Under the pieces are notes generated by a model. It had not been told where the DNA came from. It made no database searches and saw only the letters and a program-made list of their open reading frames with translations. The position numbers and the translations under genes were made by a program. Positions 1 through 13,287 of a stretch of 64,000 nt of DNA are shown piece by piece. Where the stretch lies: positions 15,686,001-15,750,000 of the forward strand of contig OX344753.2 in NCBI GenBank assembly GCA_947034885.2, in the 5' to 3' direction. How positions within the stretch are numbered: position 1 is the stretch's first letter; each line of letters opens with the position of its first letter. The stretch is from Thuidium tamariscinum. Lineage: Eukaryota; Streptophyta; Bryopsida; Hypnales; Thuidiaceae.

Positions 1-840
1 AAAATATGCACTAGTAGCTTTTTATCTAATAATAGGGGGGAGGAAAAAATTGGGGGGGGAGAAATACCCCATTAAATACCCTGTTATTGCACATGGCTTT
101 AAATTGTAAAGGGGAGTTTATCCCTGAGGGTATGTAACAATTGATGTTCCAAAAAATGTCTAGTTTGACATCTCAAAAAACACGATTTCAATTTTCAAAT
201 TTTCAAAAGTGTACTCACAAAGCATACCACATCAACATAATTTAGGGTCTACATCACTTCTTTTTAAGTCCACGTTACAACTTTGGTCAAAATGGTGTTG
301 GATGAAAAATTGTCCTACATGGCATTGCCTATCCCCAAAAGAGCTTATGTGAGCTCATAGGGACCTCTCCACATATGGCCCTTTGCAAAACTTGCAAGAC
401 CCCATTTTATTTGACGTAAAAGAAAAACAATCCAAATTTAGACATGTCATCTGAATTTTTGGCACATTTTTTGCCCGTCTTTGACAATGAATTTTAGATG
501 ATATCAATGTTAATTCAAATCTTATCAAACATGACATTTTATCATGTTTTTCTAAACGTCCAAAAAAACACATCAAGATGTTATGACAGATGTTAGTTTG
601 GACATAAAAATACAGGGTGCTGCAATGGATGTCACCTAAAATCTGTCATTTAAAATACAAGTTTTTTGTAGTGTTAGTGAGGAGTCCCTATGATAACAAA
701 ACCAAATCTTACAAGTTGTGAGTGTTTTAGAAAATGAATTGACACTCGTCACACTCGGTCTGAAGATTTGTAAGTTTGTACATCTAAGTTAAACATAATA
801 AAATTTTTAAAAAAAATCTCACAGCCAATCAGCAAGGCTC
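1..840. other. AT-rich intergenic stretch, no gene seen
   Basis: Sequence is AT-rich with short homopolymer runs, and every frame is closed by frequent stops. No protein similarity or RNA gene is recognisable. The style (long A/T tracts, phrases shared loosely with other intergenic parts) resembles the decayed repeats found elsewhere in the window, but no terminal repeat could be defined here. Confidence 0.5.
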
Positions 841-2173
841 GTAACACTACCGTAGACAACCTCCCTTCTTGTGAGACTTGTGAGACTTGTGCTGCCAACT
901 GGGAAAGGGAAAGGAAACCGTTCCTGCTCGAGCATTTTCAACCGTCCGATACTGTTCCGTGAACGGTGGGATCCGAAACCCTAGCGAAGCTAGAGGAGAG
1001 CCGTTCTGAAGCCTTCGTCGGTTTGTCTTCGTGCTCGTAGCTTTTCTCGGAAACCCTCGACGGAGCATTGCAATTGCAAGGACGACAAGAAACCATCTCT
1101 CTGTGTGGCGAATGCTGCACTGACTTCCATGCGTGTTGTGCTTGGTCAGTACTTGCCGGTGTATTATTTTACCGAGTCGCCCCTTCTTGGTTTCCTGTTT
1201 TTTTCCTGTTGTTGAATCAAGTTTTCATGTTGTCCAATTTGTAGTTGTCGTGGTTTCCGGCACATTTGGTGGTGTGTTGTTGGACCGAGTAGTTTGAGCG
1301 CAAGGATTAGTTTGGAAAGTATTCCAAATTTTTTCCTTTCGTTTGCATTGTTGTCATTGCTTGCTGTTGAGTCGCTCTTGTTTCCGAAGGCGATGGTGAT
1401 ATAGGAGCTTGCCGTGAGACTGCGACGGCGATGGTGTAATGAAGCTCGTGGTATTGCGGTGGATTAAATGGATAGAGCGAAAAGTGATGGCGTTATTGTA
1501 GCGTGCAGGAAGGTGTAAAATGCTCTGGCTGGGGTTTGTGGTTTAGAGGCAGAGTAAGAACGTGTGGCTCTGTGCAGTGGTATCTGTTGAGGCCCTGATC
1601 TGCATCGACGACGGTGGCGGTCGTTTGGTCGGGAAACAAAGCGGTAAGGTTCAACGGGAGACCGACACCTTGCTCCCACAGCCAACCTTCGCTTATTTGG
1701 AATTAGATATCTGCGTGGAGCATGGACAAGCTTGGAATTAGATTGCGTGGAGCTGGAGGGAGCGTAAATAATGAACCCTGTAGTGGAGGGAGGGGGAATC
1801 GGAGGGATAAGGGATTGGATGCGTCAATTGCCTGCTGGGGGAGGGGTGGCTATGAGTCTGTGTCCAATGCACGAGAGTGAGAGGGCAGTGGGATTGTGGC
1901 GTGTCTAAGTCGTGCATAGCTGTGGAGCTTCCTGGAGCTAAGGAGGGAGCGGTGGAGCTTGAGGGGCTTCGCTTTGGACCAAAGATGTCGCTCTTGGTTG
2001 GCCTCATAGCTTTCTGTTTTCATGTCTAGCAGGTGTCCGCTGATTTTGTCAGTTGGTAAATTATTTTTTGCATATGATCACTGGTGAACATGAGGTATAT
2101 TTTATATTCTAACGAGTCGATTGTTTTCTCCAGTTTTGCGTACTCAGGAGAAACATCAATCGGAATCAACACC
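841..2173 (+). promoter_or_regulatory. Promoter and 5' leader region of the SR splicing-factor gene
   Basis: Base composition changes from AT-rich to GC-rich near 850, as expected for the start of a transcribed region. No open frame here looks like a protein. A pyrimidine-rich stretch ending in CTCCAG at about 2134 lies 40 bases before the start codon and would make a good acceptor for an intron in the 5' untranslated region. Such leader introns are common in plant SR genes. The transcription start was not located, so the left limit is approximate. Confidence 0.4.
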
Positions 2174-5100
2174 ATGAGCAGTCGTGCCAGTCGAACGATT
2201 TACGTAGGAAACCTTCCCGGTGATGTGAGGGAGCGAGAAATTGAGGATCTTTTCTACAAGGTAATAGACTGTATTTTGAGTAAAGATTCTACCATGAGTT
2301 TGGTTTTGAAAAATAATCTTGTTAACAGTGTTCGATAACGTTGCGCTAGCATGTATGTGCATGACATTGCTTGTGGTCGTGGTATGGGTGCAGTATGGAC
2401 GAATTGTGGACATCGACTTGAAGTTACCTCCTCGCCCACCTGGCTACTGCTTCCTCGAGGTACTTTAGTGCCACTGTTGTCGCTGTTACCCTTCTTCCGT
2501 CGTAATTCCTATCGAATAATCCTTAGTTCGTAATACGGTGTCGCAATTCTCGAGGCATTTGTTGATGAAAGTGGGGCTTGAAGCGAATGTGTTTTAGTTT
2601 AGTTAAGTTCATCTCTTACCGCTTTTGTTTCTTTATGGTGATGCTATATTTCTTTGTTATAATTTTTTCTTCACATGCAGTATGAGGATGCCAGAGATGC
2701 CGAAGATGCTATCCGTGGCCGGGATGGATATAATTTTGATGGAAGTCGTCTCCGGGTATGGCCTCCCTTTCGACAGATCACTTGTGGTCTGAAGTAATTG
2801 TCCCTACTTCCGTTAAGATGCAGGTTTGCATCACCAGCCAGCTCACTGAAATTGATTATCATCTTTGGATTGAAAATATAGTTTTGTAACAGTAGTTATC
2901 TGTTGATCTGCTTGAACAGGTGGAAATCGCCCATGGCGGACGCGGGCCTCCACCTGCGGTCGATCGGTACAGTGTCTACAGCTCTGGTGGTGGGCGAGGA
3001 GGGGGGGGTGCCGCAGATAGCGGTGGTCGCGCAGGAGGTGTTTCCAGACGCTCAGAGTATCGAGGTATTGTTTTTATTTTTTCTTGTTCTGATCTCAGCT
3101 CACTGGTCTTTTAAATGAGAATACTCCTAGAGATGTCGTTGACATGTTGTACCCTTAATTTGGCAGTGACTGTGACCGGATTACCCTCATCTGCATCATG
3201 GCAAGATTTGAAGGTAGACACTAATTCCTGTGTTTTCATTCAATTCTTTCAGTTAGTGCTTTATTATTTTTTCTTCACATCAGTCTTATGACTTCTCTTT
3301 TGACTGTGATTTTTTAAAGCTTGTACTCAGCTTGTTCCTGATGAATCTGGACTCTTCCTAATATGTTCAGGATCACATGCGGAGGGCTGGGGATGTGTGT
3401 TTTGCTCAAGTCTTCCGCGATGGGTCTGGTAAGAAACTCAAGATTGTAATAGTTCTGTGTTTTTTCCTCTGAGTTTCGCAGCTTGCTGGCCTTGTGTTCC
3501 GAGATATAAGCCATTCGAATTTTGGGTGACAATAGTTTGTTTTACTTAGCTTTTATCTTGTATTGCTCCTCTGCAGCTGGAACCATGGGCATTGTGGACT
3601 TCACCAACTATGATGACATGAAATATGCAGTAAGTTTTGGATCTGTTGCAGTCATTCATTTCTCTATTAGCTGCACCAATGTGACTTCCAGGTACCTATT
3701 TTTATTCCTAGAACATATGTACTTCTGTCTTTAATTGTGTGTACACTTGCAGATTCGCAAGCTGGATGACTCGGAGTTTCGTAACCCATTTTCTCGCTCT
3801 TACATCCGTGTAAGTAAACCTCCTAAAAAAATTTTAATTGGTTTATTGGAAATCTGCTGGCAGCGAACTTTTGTTCGTTTTCACTCGACTGACTCTTTAG
3901 TTCTTTATCAGGTAAAGGAGGACAAGGGTTCTGGATCTCGAAGGAGTGCCACTCGAAGCCGTTCGCCTAGTCGCAGGTATGCTTTGCTATGTGCCGAAGT
4001 TGTTTGTGGTGGTCTGGTTTTCCTCCACGCTGTCTGAAAGTTTCGCTTCCTCACCTCATTCAGGTTCACCGATTGGCCGCAGTGAAGCTCAATCTAGCAG
4101 TACATGGTCTTCACAACAAGGTGCACTACGTGCATTACTTAAAATCTCAGATCTGACATTCTTTGATGTCCATGTCCACAGCCGTTCTCCACGCAGCAAG
4201 TCTCCACGCAGCCGCTCTCCTCGATCACGTTCTCGATCACCGAGGTCGGCGACTCCAGTGTCCAGGTCACGCTCACGCTCTGTTCGATCGGTCTCCAAGT
4301 AAGCTTCGCCCAATGAAGGCAAAAAATTTGGTTTTGTAGTGTGACCAACTCGTTTGATTCGCTTTCAATTGAATGTTCAGCCGTTGGGAATATGCATTGT
4401 AACTGATGTTCTAATATTTGTCGGTGCGCTTTCTTCAGGTCTAGATCACCCTCTCCTGCTCAGGGATCACCTTTGAAGAAAGACAGTCGTAGTCCCAGCT
4501 TAAGCCGCTCCAAGTCTCCAGTTGCCGTGGTAAGATGTTGCTGAAGTGTATTTTAAATTTTCTCTATAGAGTTAGTTGCAAGGGAGATTGGAGGGCAATT
4601 CTCCCAGTGCTAATGCCTTTTTCTGTACCAATAGGCTAACGGGAGGAGCTCCAGCGATGCTGAGAAGGATGTGAGCTTGAGTCCGAAGGCAGACGTGGTG
4701 AGACTCTTCCATGACTCAATTCGTTTTTAATTTCTAGTTCTTGTTCAGTTTGGAATATGGATTTCGTGACATCATGTCTAACTTACGGTGGAAGCATCTA
4801 AAACCAACACGCTAAGCAGTTCCGTATACTTTGGAGTGGAACCAACGCTTGAGTCTATTTCTATTGTATTGGTATTTGAGAATCATGAATGCTTGCTGTA
4901 AATATTGGACTACTTATATCTTCGTAAGTCTCAAGATTAGGTTAGGGCACTTTTACCTTATTTGTTGCATAGTGTTCAACCTTTCTCGACAGGTTTAGAG
5001 TATTTCCTTCTGCCTTCTGTTTTTTTTGTTTATGTAGCAGTTTTTTGTTTATAGAGCAGTTGCAACTTGCAAGCTGATAGATCTAGTTCTTGATAGATGG

Positions 5101-5198
5101 TTCCCCTAGAGTCGTGGTCTCATTGACTGTTGTATGTGATTCAGGGTCGAGCTGCCGAACACAGTATTTCTCCTGTGTCGGAGAATGGCAAAGAATGA
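2174..5198 (+). CDS. SR34: SR splicing factor, SF2/ASF (SR30/SR34) type, 13 exons
   Basis: Nuclear RNA-binding splicing regulator that binds exonic enhancers and recruits U1 snRNP and U2AF. Exons: 2174-2260, 2394-2459, 2681-2755, 2920-3064, 3167-3213, 3371-3428, 3577-3629, 3753-3809, 3912-3976, 4182-4298, 4439-4529, 4635-4697, 5145-5198. All junctions are GT-AG, phases agree, and the joined frame is 325 codons plus stop. RRM1 lies near residues 7-80 (RNP2 IYVGNL, RNP1-like GYCFLEYE). A glycine/arginine linker follows. RRM2 (about 125-195) carries the SWQDLK signature at 135-140 that marks the SF2/ASF subfamily. An RS tail rich in SRSP and SKSP runs from about 200. The last intron is retained-intron sized and sits in the tail, a usual place for alternative splicing. 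The start codon has a good context (ACCATGAG). Family assignment is firm; which paralogue is not. Confidence 0.93.
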
Positions 5199-6000
5199 AA
5201 GGCATGGTATCAGAAGAGGTTCGGGCGTTTGCTGAAGCACTCATTTTAGAAGTTTTGGCACTCTGTAGTGTCCACATTGCTGTGGCCCATGTTCAACATT
5301 TTCCTGAGCTTTTTCCGGCGATTTGCTTCCGTCCTTTTGACGTTGGCATGGACTTCTGATTTCGACATTGGGGGTGGACCCACTAATTTACATGTAGAAT
5401 GAGTTCATAAGCATGTGCACCAGTGTTTATTGTGAAATTTCAGAACCTAAATATGGATCGTTTCAATGATCTTGGGTGTGTCGACTGTCCTGAGTACTCA
5501 TCCCCTTACTCTCTTATGCAACCTAGTTTCGTGAATATTGAACATTGAGCAAAATTTGGAGCAAGTACACCAAGTTCTAAAATTTAACTGCATCATTTGA
5601 TGTGTGTACTTAATTTGGACCTTAACTTTTCGTTGCATGGGTGCATCCAACTCGTCAACTCTTAAAGGACGGACCTATAACCACTGGTTTGAAGTCTCTT
5701 ACCCGTCACTCAGTTTGTTTGTTACCATTTTGATAGCAGATACGGGAGAGGCACCCAATGGCGCACCTGCACCGAATGCCGTCCATTTCTAAGTCAGTCA
5801 TTCATTCTAGAACAGAAATGTAGCAGGATTGTAGACTGCTTATTGTTTTAGGTCAAAAGAAATAAGCCATGTACTGCCTACCTACATTTATAGCCTGAAA
5901 TGATTGTGTGTTGTAGAAACGGATGGCATTTGGTACAGGGGTCTCATTGGGGGCCTCTCCCTTATTTAAGAATTTTTTTCTTTTTTTCAGAGATGAAGTA
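5199..6000 (+). other. 3' untranslated and downstream flank of the SR gene
   Basis: Moderately AT-rich sequence after the SR stop codon with no coding potential of its own. Composition becomes strongly AT-rich near 5990, which probably marks the end of transcribed sequence. No clear polyadenylation signal could be singled out. Confidence 0.35.
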
Positions 6001-6603
6001 CATGTCTTCTATACTTAACAAAAATGTAGATTCTTTTGAGGAAAATTGATTTCTATGAAATTTTTTTGAAGAAAAAGTGAAGAAAAAACCATATCAAATA
6101 GAAAATTATCTCAAAAAATCTGAAAATTTTGCCATTTGTCTACATCGTAGTGTCAAACATCTTGGTGGAAACTCTATTTTCGTGTATTTCTATAATTAGG
6201 ATACTATGTACATTAAAAATGCAGCCAAAGTTCAAAATGCAATAAAATATTCAATCTTCTGAATTTTTCCAAAACTTCAAGAGGAGTAGAAACTATAGTA
6301 GAGGACCTTCATTTCATTAGCTGGGCTTGAATTCTAAAAATGTCATTTTCAAGGAGAAATTTCATATTTACTCAATTTTTTCAAAATACACTAAAATGAC
6401 AAATTTTGCCATCCGTTTTCTCTAATTATTTCTCAACTACTTGAAAATAAACATTAGTTAGACTAAAAACTCAATTTGAGATTCTTTACAACTCAACATG
6501 AGGTCATAAAAAAAAAAGTGAACGAAAAAATTACCATTAAGGTGTTCTTAAGATCTTGTGAAGTTAGCCAAACGCCATAGAATGGTGATGGCGTTGTTGA
6601 GGG

Positions 6604-6828
6604 TTAATCCTTGAAGGATGGATTGTTGACTATAGAAATCATGCATTTGGATATTGTGTGACATCTACTTTAAATAAACCAAATATATTCATGAAGTCAA
6701 AGTACTGTAGAAGATCTCTTGTTTTCACCCCCTAATATTGGGGATGAATAGTTGTACTTTTGTCCTACATGGGAATACTCTTTGTTATCCATCAATATTA
6801 GATGAGTGTAGCATCTTTTATTCATTAA
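6604..6828 (+). mobile_element. Family A TTAA-ended non-autonomous element, degraded copy
   Basis: Begins at TTAA with TCCTTGAAGGATGGATTG and shares its whole internal order with the clean copy at 54142-54362: ATCATGCATTT, a run like GATATTGTGTGACATC, AGTCAAAGTA, GTAGAAGATCTC, then a segment reading GGATGAATAGTTG and CTTTGTTATCCATCA. The bases just before it (GCGTTGTTGAGGGTTAA) resemble the right end of the same family, so two copies may once have abutted here. No coding capacity. Confidence 0.6.
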
Positions 6829-7559
6829 CCCCTTTATGCCGCCAATGCCAGTGCATGGCTTTTGGATGATTAGAGGATGTTTTCAAGAGAAGCTAAAAAT
6901 GTTTTTTCATCCATTTTTTGCTTGTTGACCTTCCATAGAGGGTTATAAAGAGTACCTAATTGATTTTGTAGTCTTGCTAGTGTTTGTCTTTATGTGAATG
7001 AGAAGTTTATAAGAAAAAAGAGATACCCCCCCTATTTTAGTGTATTTCGATAAGTTGTTTCTCCTATCTTTAAACCTGAAATTCCTCTACAAAATGACTT
7101 TTTTTGATTTCGAGTCCAACTAACAAAATGAAGGTTCTATATTCTAGTTTCCACTCCTATTTGAATTTTGAATTTTTTGTAATAATGAATATTTTATTGC
7201 ATTTTGAACTTTGGATGTATTTTCAATGTTTATTTATTTTTAATTATAGAATGATGCCAAAATTGAGTTTGCACCATATTGTTTGTTAGTGTAATATTTA
7301 TCCACGGTGAAATTTTCACATTTTTTGAAATAATTTTCCATTTGATGTGATTTTTCTTCACATTTACTTCATAAATTTTTGAAAAATCTAATTCTCCACA
7401 AAAAGAATCTAAAATTTTGGTGAAGTGTAAAAGACTTGCAAATTCATCTTTGAAAAGTGAATATAAATTTTTTCATTTTATATCTAGTTCAAAAATAGCA
7501 ACAAACTAATTGATAGGCAAAGAGGCTTGAAACTAATGGTTATACATCTGCCCTTCGAG
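6829..7559. other. AT-rich intergenic stretch, no gene seen
   Basis: No gene, RNA or defined repeat ends recognised. Long A/T runs and frequent stops in all frames. Confidence 0.4.
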
Positions 7560-7772
7560 GATCGAACGTCAAAGTGGACATTTTGTTTTTGATGAATGAC
7601 AAAGAATCTTTCTTTGTAGGATAGAAGTGTAACTATTCATCTTGGGTATTAAAGGAAGAAAGGGGAGATCCTCTACAGTACTTTGACTTCCAATGAACAT
7701 ATTTGAAAATAGATGATGATACACAATATCAAAATACATGATTTTTGTAGCCATTAGTCTATCCTTCCAAGA
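7560..7772 (-). mobile_element. Family A element, inverted degraded copy
   Basis: Read on the minus strand it follows the same order as the copy at 54142-54362. On the plus strand the matching landmarks are GATGAATGACAAAGAATC, AACTATTCATC, AGATCCTCTACAGTACTT, CAAAATACATGATTTTTG and ATCCTTCCAAG. The termini are eroded. The orientation is opposite to the copy at 6604. Confidence 0.6.
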
Positions 7773-10294
7773 TAAAACAAAGGAGGGAACTCTATGTGAT
7801 AAGATTGCATGCAAGTGAGGCCATTTATCATTCTAAATGATTTGATTTTATGTATTTTAGACTTGTCATTCCAAATATTACAATATCTACATATCGTGCT
7901 ATGGCCGCTGAACCAAGAAACTCTAGAATCATAAATATTTTTCGAGGTAATTGTAGTCAAGATGTGATTGTCATTGTGAAAATATAATTTTCATATGGTG
8001 GTGATGAGCTAATGAGTTTCAATTGGCTTTGTGTTTAGAGCATATCTCATCCCTATTTTAAGTCTTTTAGACATCTTTGGACTCTACCTTTAATTTTAAT
8101 ACTCTCTCTTCTTAACTTTAAATCCTAATTAGAACTAAACTTCATCTATTTTTTTAGCAATCATCCATGTTCCTAATCATCTTTGACTGCTAAAACTTTT
8201 AGCTTAAATGCTCTAGTATGTAACTTTGTAGTTTGATTTTTAGCAACAACTTTATTGTTTATCCTCTCTATGTCTTCTATAATAATTATTGGTTTAGTTG
8301 ACATTGATAAGAAGTGCATTATAGCTCTTGAAAGGATTTCTAACTAGTGTTACATTTGTAGTTATGTTTTTTAGACATGGTTTTAAACTCCTAGTTAGAT
8401 CTTCTATAAAAGATTCTTCAAGTTTTCTTCCATTTTAATCTACTCAAGCTTCTTGTGAATCTTTCAAGTTTCTTTTGTTGAAGCTTTCAATTTCTTCAAG
8501 TTTTCTTCAAGCTCTTGTTGTTGGGCATCTTGTAAAATATAGGGCTTCTTCATCAAGCTCTATCCTCCTCATTTGTCCTTCATTTAGAAAATTGGCCCTC
8601 TTCCTTGGGCACTATCCCCTACATGCCACAATTGGTTAAAAGTTAAACACCTAAGAGTATTATATGAAATATTTGGACTAGTTCATTTTGAACCAATTGA
8701 TTTTAGTATTATTCAATAGTTTTGAATAGAAATTATGAAAACTAATTTTATAGATTTGGGTTTGCAATATAAAACAAATGATTTCACTTCTATTCACTAT
8801 ACAATTTTGTAATCTTAATAAAACTTCCAAACCAATTTTGGGGCAAATTCACAATTTTAGCATTCTTGTTTTAGAAGATACTTTGGTTTTTCTATTAGAG
8901 CATGTAACTCTTCTTTACATAGTTAAACTATTCTAAATTAGTGTAAACTTCAATACTATTGTATTGTAATAACATTTATAAAATAAATAAATAGCATTGA
9001 TAGTTTTTTTGCAAGTATGCTAATATTGCACCTACACTATTAGAATGAATCATTGAAGGCTTATTCTTGTTGTAGTGGATGTGATAAGGAATTATCTAAA
9101 ATTTGTATGAACATATCTTGGTAATATTACATATGTATGGAGATTTGGAAATTAGAAACTCAACAAACTCAATTCCTCATTGTTCCAAACTAAATTTTTT
9201 TGGCTATTAGGATAGGATCACTTGCATTCAAGCAAATCTCATTGTCAAGCATTACTGGGTGTCAAAAAACTTTCATATATAATAGCTTAAAGATAGTTTT
9301 GCAATAGAGTTGGGGAAATTCAATAAAGATATTTGATTACAATGTATAAAAGTTATAAAGAGGTTAAAGTTGAATTGGTAGATTTCCTAAAACAATGTCC
9401 TATTTTCAATGTTCACACCTTGAAGAGAATGCAACAATCATTCTTTAAAATAAATATGTTGAGACTTACTTTTAGAAACACGCTTAGATTTGGATGATCC
9501 TACCTTAACATCAAAGATGCCTAATGTCCAACTTTTGATGAACACACATAAGTGACCATAGCTAATTGAGAACAATTTCTTCCCATTCGTCCATTTTTGC
9601 ATATCATATTGGGTGGGTTCTTGCACCTTCAAGTATCCAAGTGGGTTTATGGAAAGATTGAAATAATTGAAAACATTCAATTTGTTCATACATATCAAGA
9701 TTACCAAAAATGAAAAGTTTGATGATCAAAGCCCATGAAGCTTGAAGAATGAAATAATTTCTGGTAGAAATTGGTAGGATCTTCATATCTTGCAATGAAT
9801 TGCCGTTGCAACATAAAAACATTATAAGTAATGACCTTTTAGGAATTTTTAATAAAATTCTATTTGAAACACGTGTATTTCTAATAATTTTTTAATTGGA
9901 AATCTCCTTAAAGGTCATTACTTAATAACCTCGTGTCTAGGACTACACTTAAATACTCACTTAAAACACTCCTTTTTCTTGTAGTATTTGTAAGAGATAA
10001 AAACAAAGAAAAAAAAATTAAAAAAAATGTAGCAACTGATGTCATGAAAGTGACATTGAAGGTCACAAGTTGAATTTTATATGTATTGTGGCCAATTTGT
10101 TAGTATTTTACTATAGAGGGCAATTTCTATGTCATCTTTTTTCTTGTTGCTTTAGATGGTTTTTTTGCTCTTTTTTTCTCATCATCAAAATGCAAATTTT
10201 GTAAATGTCAATACCAAAAAGTTGTGATCCAAACAACAAAAAGAATCAATAGTTCTATGTCATTTAGAATGTTGGAACTTACAACCTAATCAAC
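7773..10294. other. AT-rich intergenic DNA, no gene seen
   Basis: About 2.5 kb with no recognisable gene. There are locally repeated phrases (for example around 8400-8520, variants of TTCTTCAAG) but no clear tandem array or terminal repeat. It is probably made of old, unrecognisable transposon sequence. Confidence 0.4.
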
Positions 10295-10298
10295 TTAA

Positions 10299-12114
10299 CC
10301 CCTAAAGCCCTAAACATCCTTTTTTGAGATTATAAATTTTTTGGGCAGCTCACTACGGATGGAGTTTTTATTTTTTTTCTTTGAAATTTTGATACAATGT
10401 GTGACCAAGGAGTAGCTTTAAGGCCCAACAATTTTCATAACTTTTGACTTCACGGTTAAAAAGTTATGGCAGGATATGTTGTTTTCTTTACTCAGCGGGC
10501 AGCCCGAGCAGCTAAAAAAACTTCTTCAAAAAATCTTCTTTTTAAGAAGTGAAATTTCAAATTGGTTCTTTAGGTTTATACAGACATGGGAAGCTTTGAA
10601 TCAATCCATTCTGATCAATGAATCAAAAGTTATGAAGATTTTGAGTTAGGGGTAGTTTGCGGCCAATTACAAAATCTCTATAGTACAAAAAAAGTTTGAA
10701 ATTCTTCATTTAATTAAATTTTTGATATTTTTGGAAAAAAATAAACACAGAAGGTGTAGATTGTTTATTACAACATTTTAACCATTGGGATGGAAAATTT
10801 TCAATTCCATGAATAAAATGTTCACAATTTAGTATTTTGGCTCATTTTTTATTTCTTTCTACTTACTTATTTTTTCCTATATGTTGTACAATTCCAAATG
10901 GTTTGAATTTTTTTGAGAATGTAGCCAACTTGCATTGAAGTATGAATTCAAAAAGTAACCACCATTTTTAATTTTGTTTTACACGAATGTGACCTTGTGA
11001 AGTGCAGCTGCCCGGATTTTTGCAGGGATAAGAAAACAATTTTTGTCAATTTAAATGCTTATATCTTGCAATCTACACGGTGGAAATGTCTGAAATGTTT
11101 TCCACATGTTTACAAACCACTTTACTACAAGATCCTACGGTTACATGAGTCGAAAATGTGTTTAAGAAAAAATTGCACTTGTATTAGAAATGGCAGTTTT
11201 GGAGCAGTTTTGGTGGAAACATAGTCAAAAACCTTTAGGGATTAATCCCTTGAAGGACCATTGTCCCCTCAATGTACAAAATGGATTTTGGATAGCTTCC
11301 TATGACCTCAATTTTTTGTGTAACTTTGTGAAAATTTCTCATAAGATAGAGAATTTTTTTAGTTTTGTGGGAATATAATTTTCTATTTCAATTGGTGAAT
11401 GGGAGCAAAAGTTATTTTACAAAAAACCCACAACTTGGAAAATAATAAATATCATGCAATCATTGAAGGTTTTTATAACATAAACACCTAAAATATAGGT
11501 ATGTATTATATATATTTTCATCTACATGTGAAGCTTTGATCAATTCCATTTGGACTAGGACCAATAATGGTAAAGTTAACGACAACATTGTTTTTTGGGT
11601 AGTTTTAGCATCTTCTTGAAAAAATGGCTATTAATTGCTCATATCTTTCAATCTATATGGTCAAACTTTACAAAAATTTTACCACATGATTTCAAGCAAC
11701 TTAAGTACAAGATTCCATGGTTAAATTATTTAATTTATTTTTTTGTTGGATGAAGATAGCTAAAATAGTAGTTTTGAGTAGTTTTGACAAAAAAATGGCC
11801 TCATTTCTTTAAAGGTTTACAAGAAATTTCTAAAGATATTTAAAGATTTATGTTGATTTAGGCTTTTCAAATTCTTTTTGATCCCCCCCCCAAAAAAAAG
11901 TAATAATATTATAGAATTTTATAAATGATCATTTATTTTTAACCCATTAAGGAGTGGTTGACTAATTTTTGATTGATATTGACACTATTTCATTGATAGC
12001 TAAAGTTTTAGAATGAATTTGGATATAGACAAAAGAGGATGAGTGTGTATAATGGCAAATGGAATGCATCGGTAAAAAAATTACAACAATCTTTGCTAGT
12101 ATATGATTTAGGGG
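10299..12114. mobile_element. Family B TTAA-ended element(s), composite or nested
   Basis: A left end TTAA-CCCCTAAAGCCC at 10295 faces a right end GATTTAGGGG-TTAA finishing at 12118. Inside are at least two direct copies of a segment. One (about 11040-11240) runs through ATATCTTGCAATCTACACGG, AAGATCCTACGGTTA and GGCAGTTTTGGAGCAG. The other (about 11640-11800) runs through ATATCTTTCAATCTATATGG, AAGATTCCATGGTTAA and GTAGTTTTGAGTAG. An internal end at about 11235 (CTTTAGGGATTAA) suggests two elements side by side rather than one. The same segment occurs inverted in 16737-17658. Confidence 0.5.
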
Positions 12115-12118
12115 TTAA

Positions 12119-13193
12119 AAAAAATAACAAATTATGGGTTGAAAATACAAAAATCTTTTAATAAGAGAACCTTCAATGGTCAAAAAATTTACTGAAAATG
12201 CCCAAGTATTTGTGCCATTTTGGTCATTGTGGTTAAATCTTCAAAATGCATCACAATTTGTTATTTTTTTCCATATTAAGCTTCGGACTAGAAAATGATT
12301 TGCCCACCTCTAAATTCCTCTATGGTCTTTAATGGATTAAAACAAGGATATGCAAATTCAACCATGGTGTATTGGTTGAAAAATGTGATTTGCAAAGGGG
12401 AGGTTTTGGATACAAACATATTCCAACACATATAATGATGTACCAACTCAATCACTACTAATGGAGCAATTTTTTATTATTAAAAAAAATAGGAGTAGTG
12501 ACCTAGTTTCAGAACATGTGGAAAAAATTTCAAAGTTTTCTATTCTGTAGATTGGAAGATATTAACATTTGAATGCTTTGAAATAATCTTTTTTATTCTA
12601 CAAAAAAAGGAGTTAGCTGCACTTTAGAAGGTGACAATCACAATTATATGAAAAATGGTACAAAACAATGGTGCTTCTTTGAATTCATTGTTGAGGCCAA
12701 ATGGGGTACTTGCCTAAGTAACTTCAAATGATTTGGAATTGTACAACATATAGAAATAAATTAGTAAGTAGAGAAAAGCAGCAAATGATTTAAAATAATC
12801 TACATCCTATGAAATTATTTTTTCAAAAATATTGAAAATTGAGTGAATAAAGGACTTCAAAGTTTATTTATTATAGAAATTTATTACTACCTATAAACAA
12901 AAATTCCTTATAGCTTTTGATTGATTGATTGATACAAAATGATTCAAAGCTTTCTATGCATACATAAGTGAAGAAAACCAATTTCAAATTTTTATTTTAG
13001 AATTTCTTTTTCAATCTCCATGAATAGCCTATTTATGGAACAAAAATAACATAGAAGGCCATTACTTTTGACTCATATTTTCAAATGTCTTGAATTTTAG
13101 TGCACAGTAAAGATATTCATAATCCACACCTTCTATTAAAATTTGGGCTTGAAATATTGAAATCTCTAGTCACATGTACCTATCTAAAATTGC
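12119..13193. repeat. AT-rich intergenic DNA with an inverted remnant of family B
   Basis: Around 12490-12640 the sequence reads as a decayed inverted copy of the family B core (AACATGTGGAAAAAATTTC, TAGATTGGAAGATATTAAC, AGTTAGCTGCACTT). The rest has no recognisable gene or element ends. Confidence 0.4.
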
Positions 13194-13195
13194 TA

Positions 13196-13285
13196 CTCCC
13201 TTTGTCCCACTAAAAGCTTCCTAATAAGGTTGATTTACAATCTCTGTAGGAAGAATTTGGGAAGCTATTAGTAGGACAAAGGGAG
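13196..13285. mobile_element. Stowaway-type MITE (Tc1/mariner class), 90 bp
   Basis: Terminal inverted repeats begin CTCCCTTTGTCC on both ends and stay similar for about 27 bases (24 match by eye). The element is flanked by TA on both sides (13194-13195 and 13286-13287). The CTCCCT start and TA target duplication are the hallmarks of plant Stowaway MITEs mobilised by mariner-like transposases. The arms nearly fill the element, so it would fold into a single hairpin. It has no coding capacity. Confidence 0.9.
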
Positions 13286-13287
13286 TA

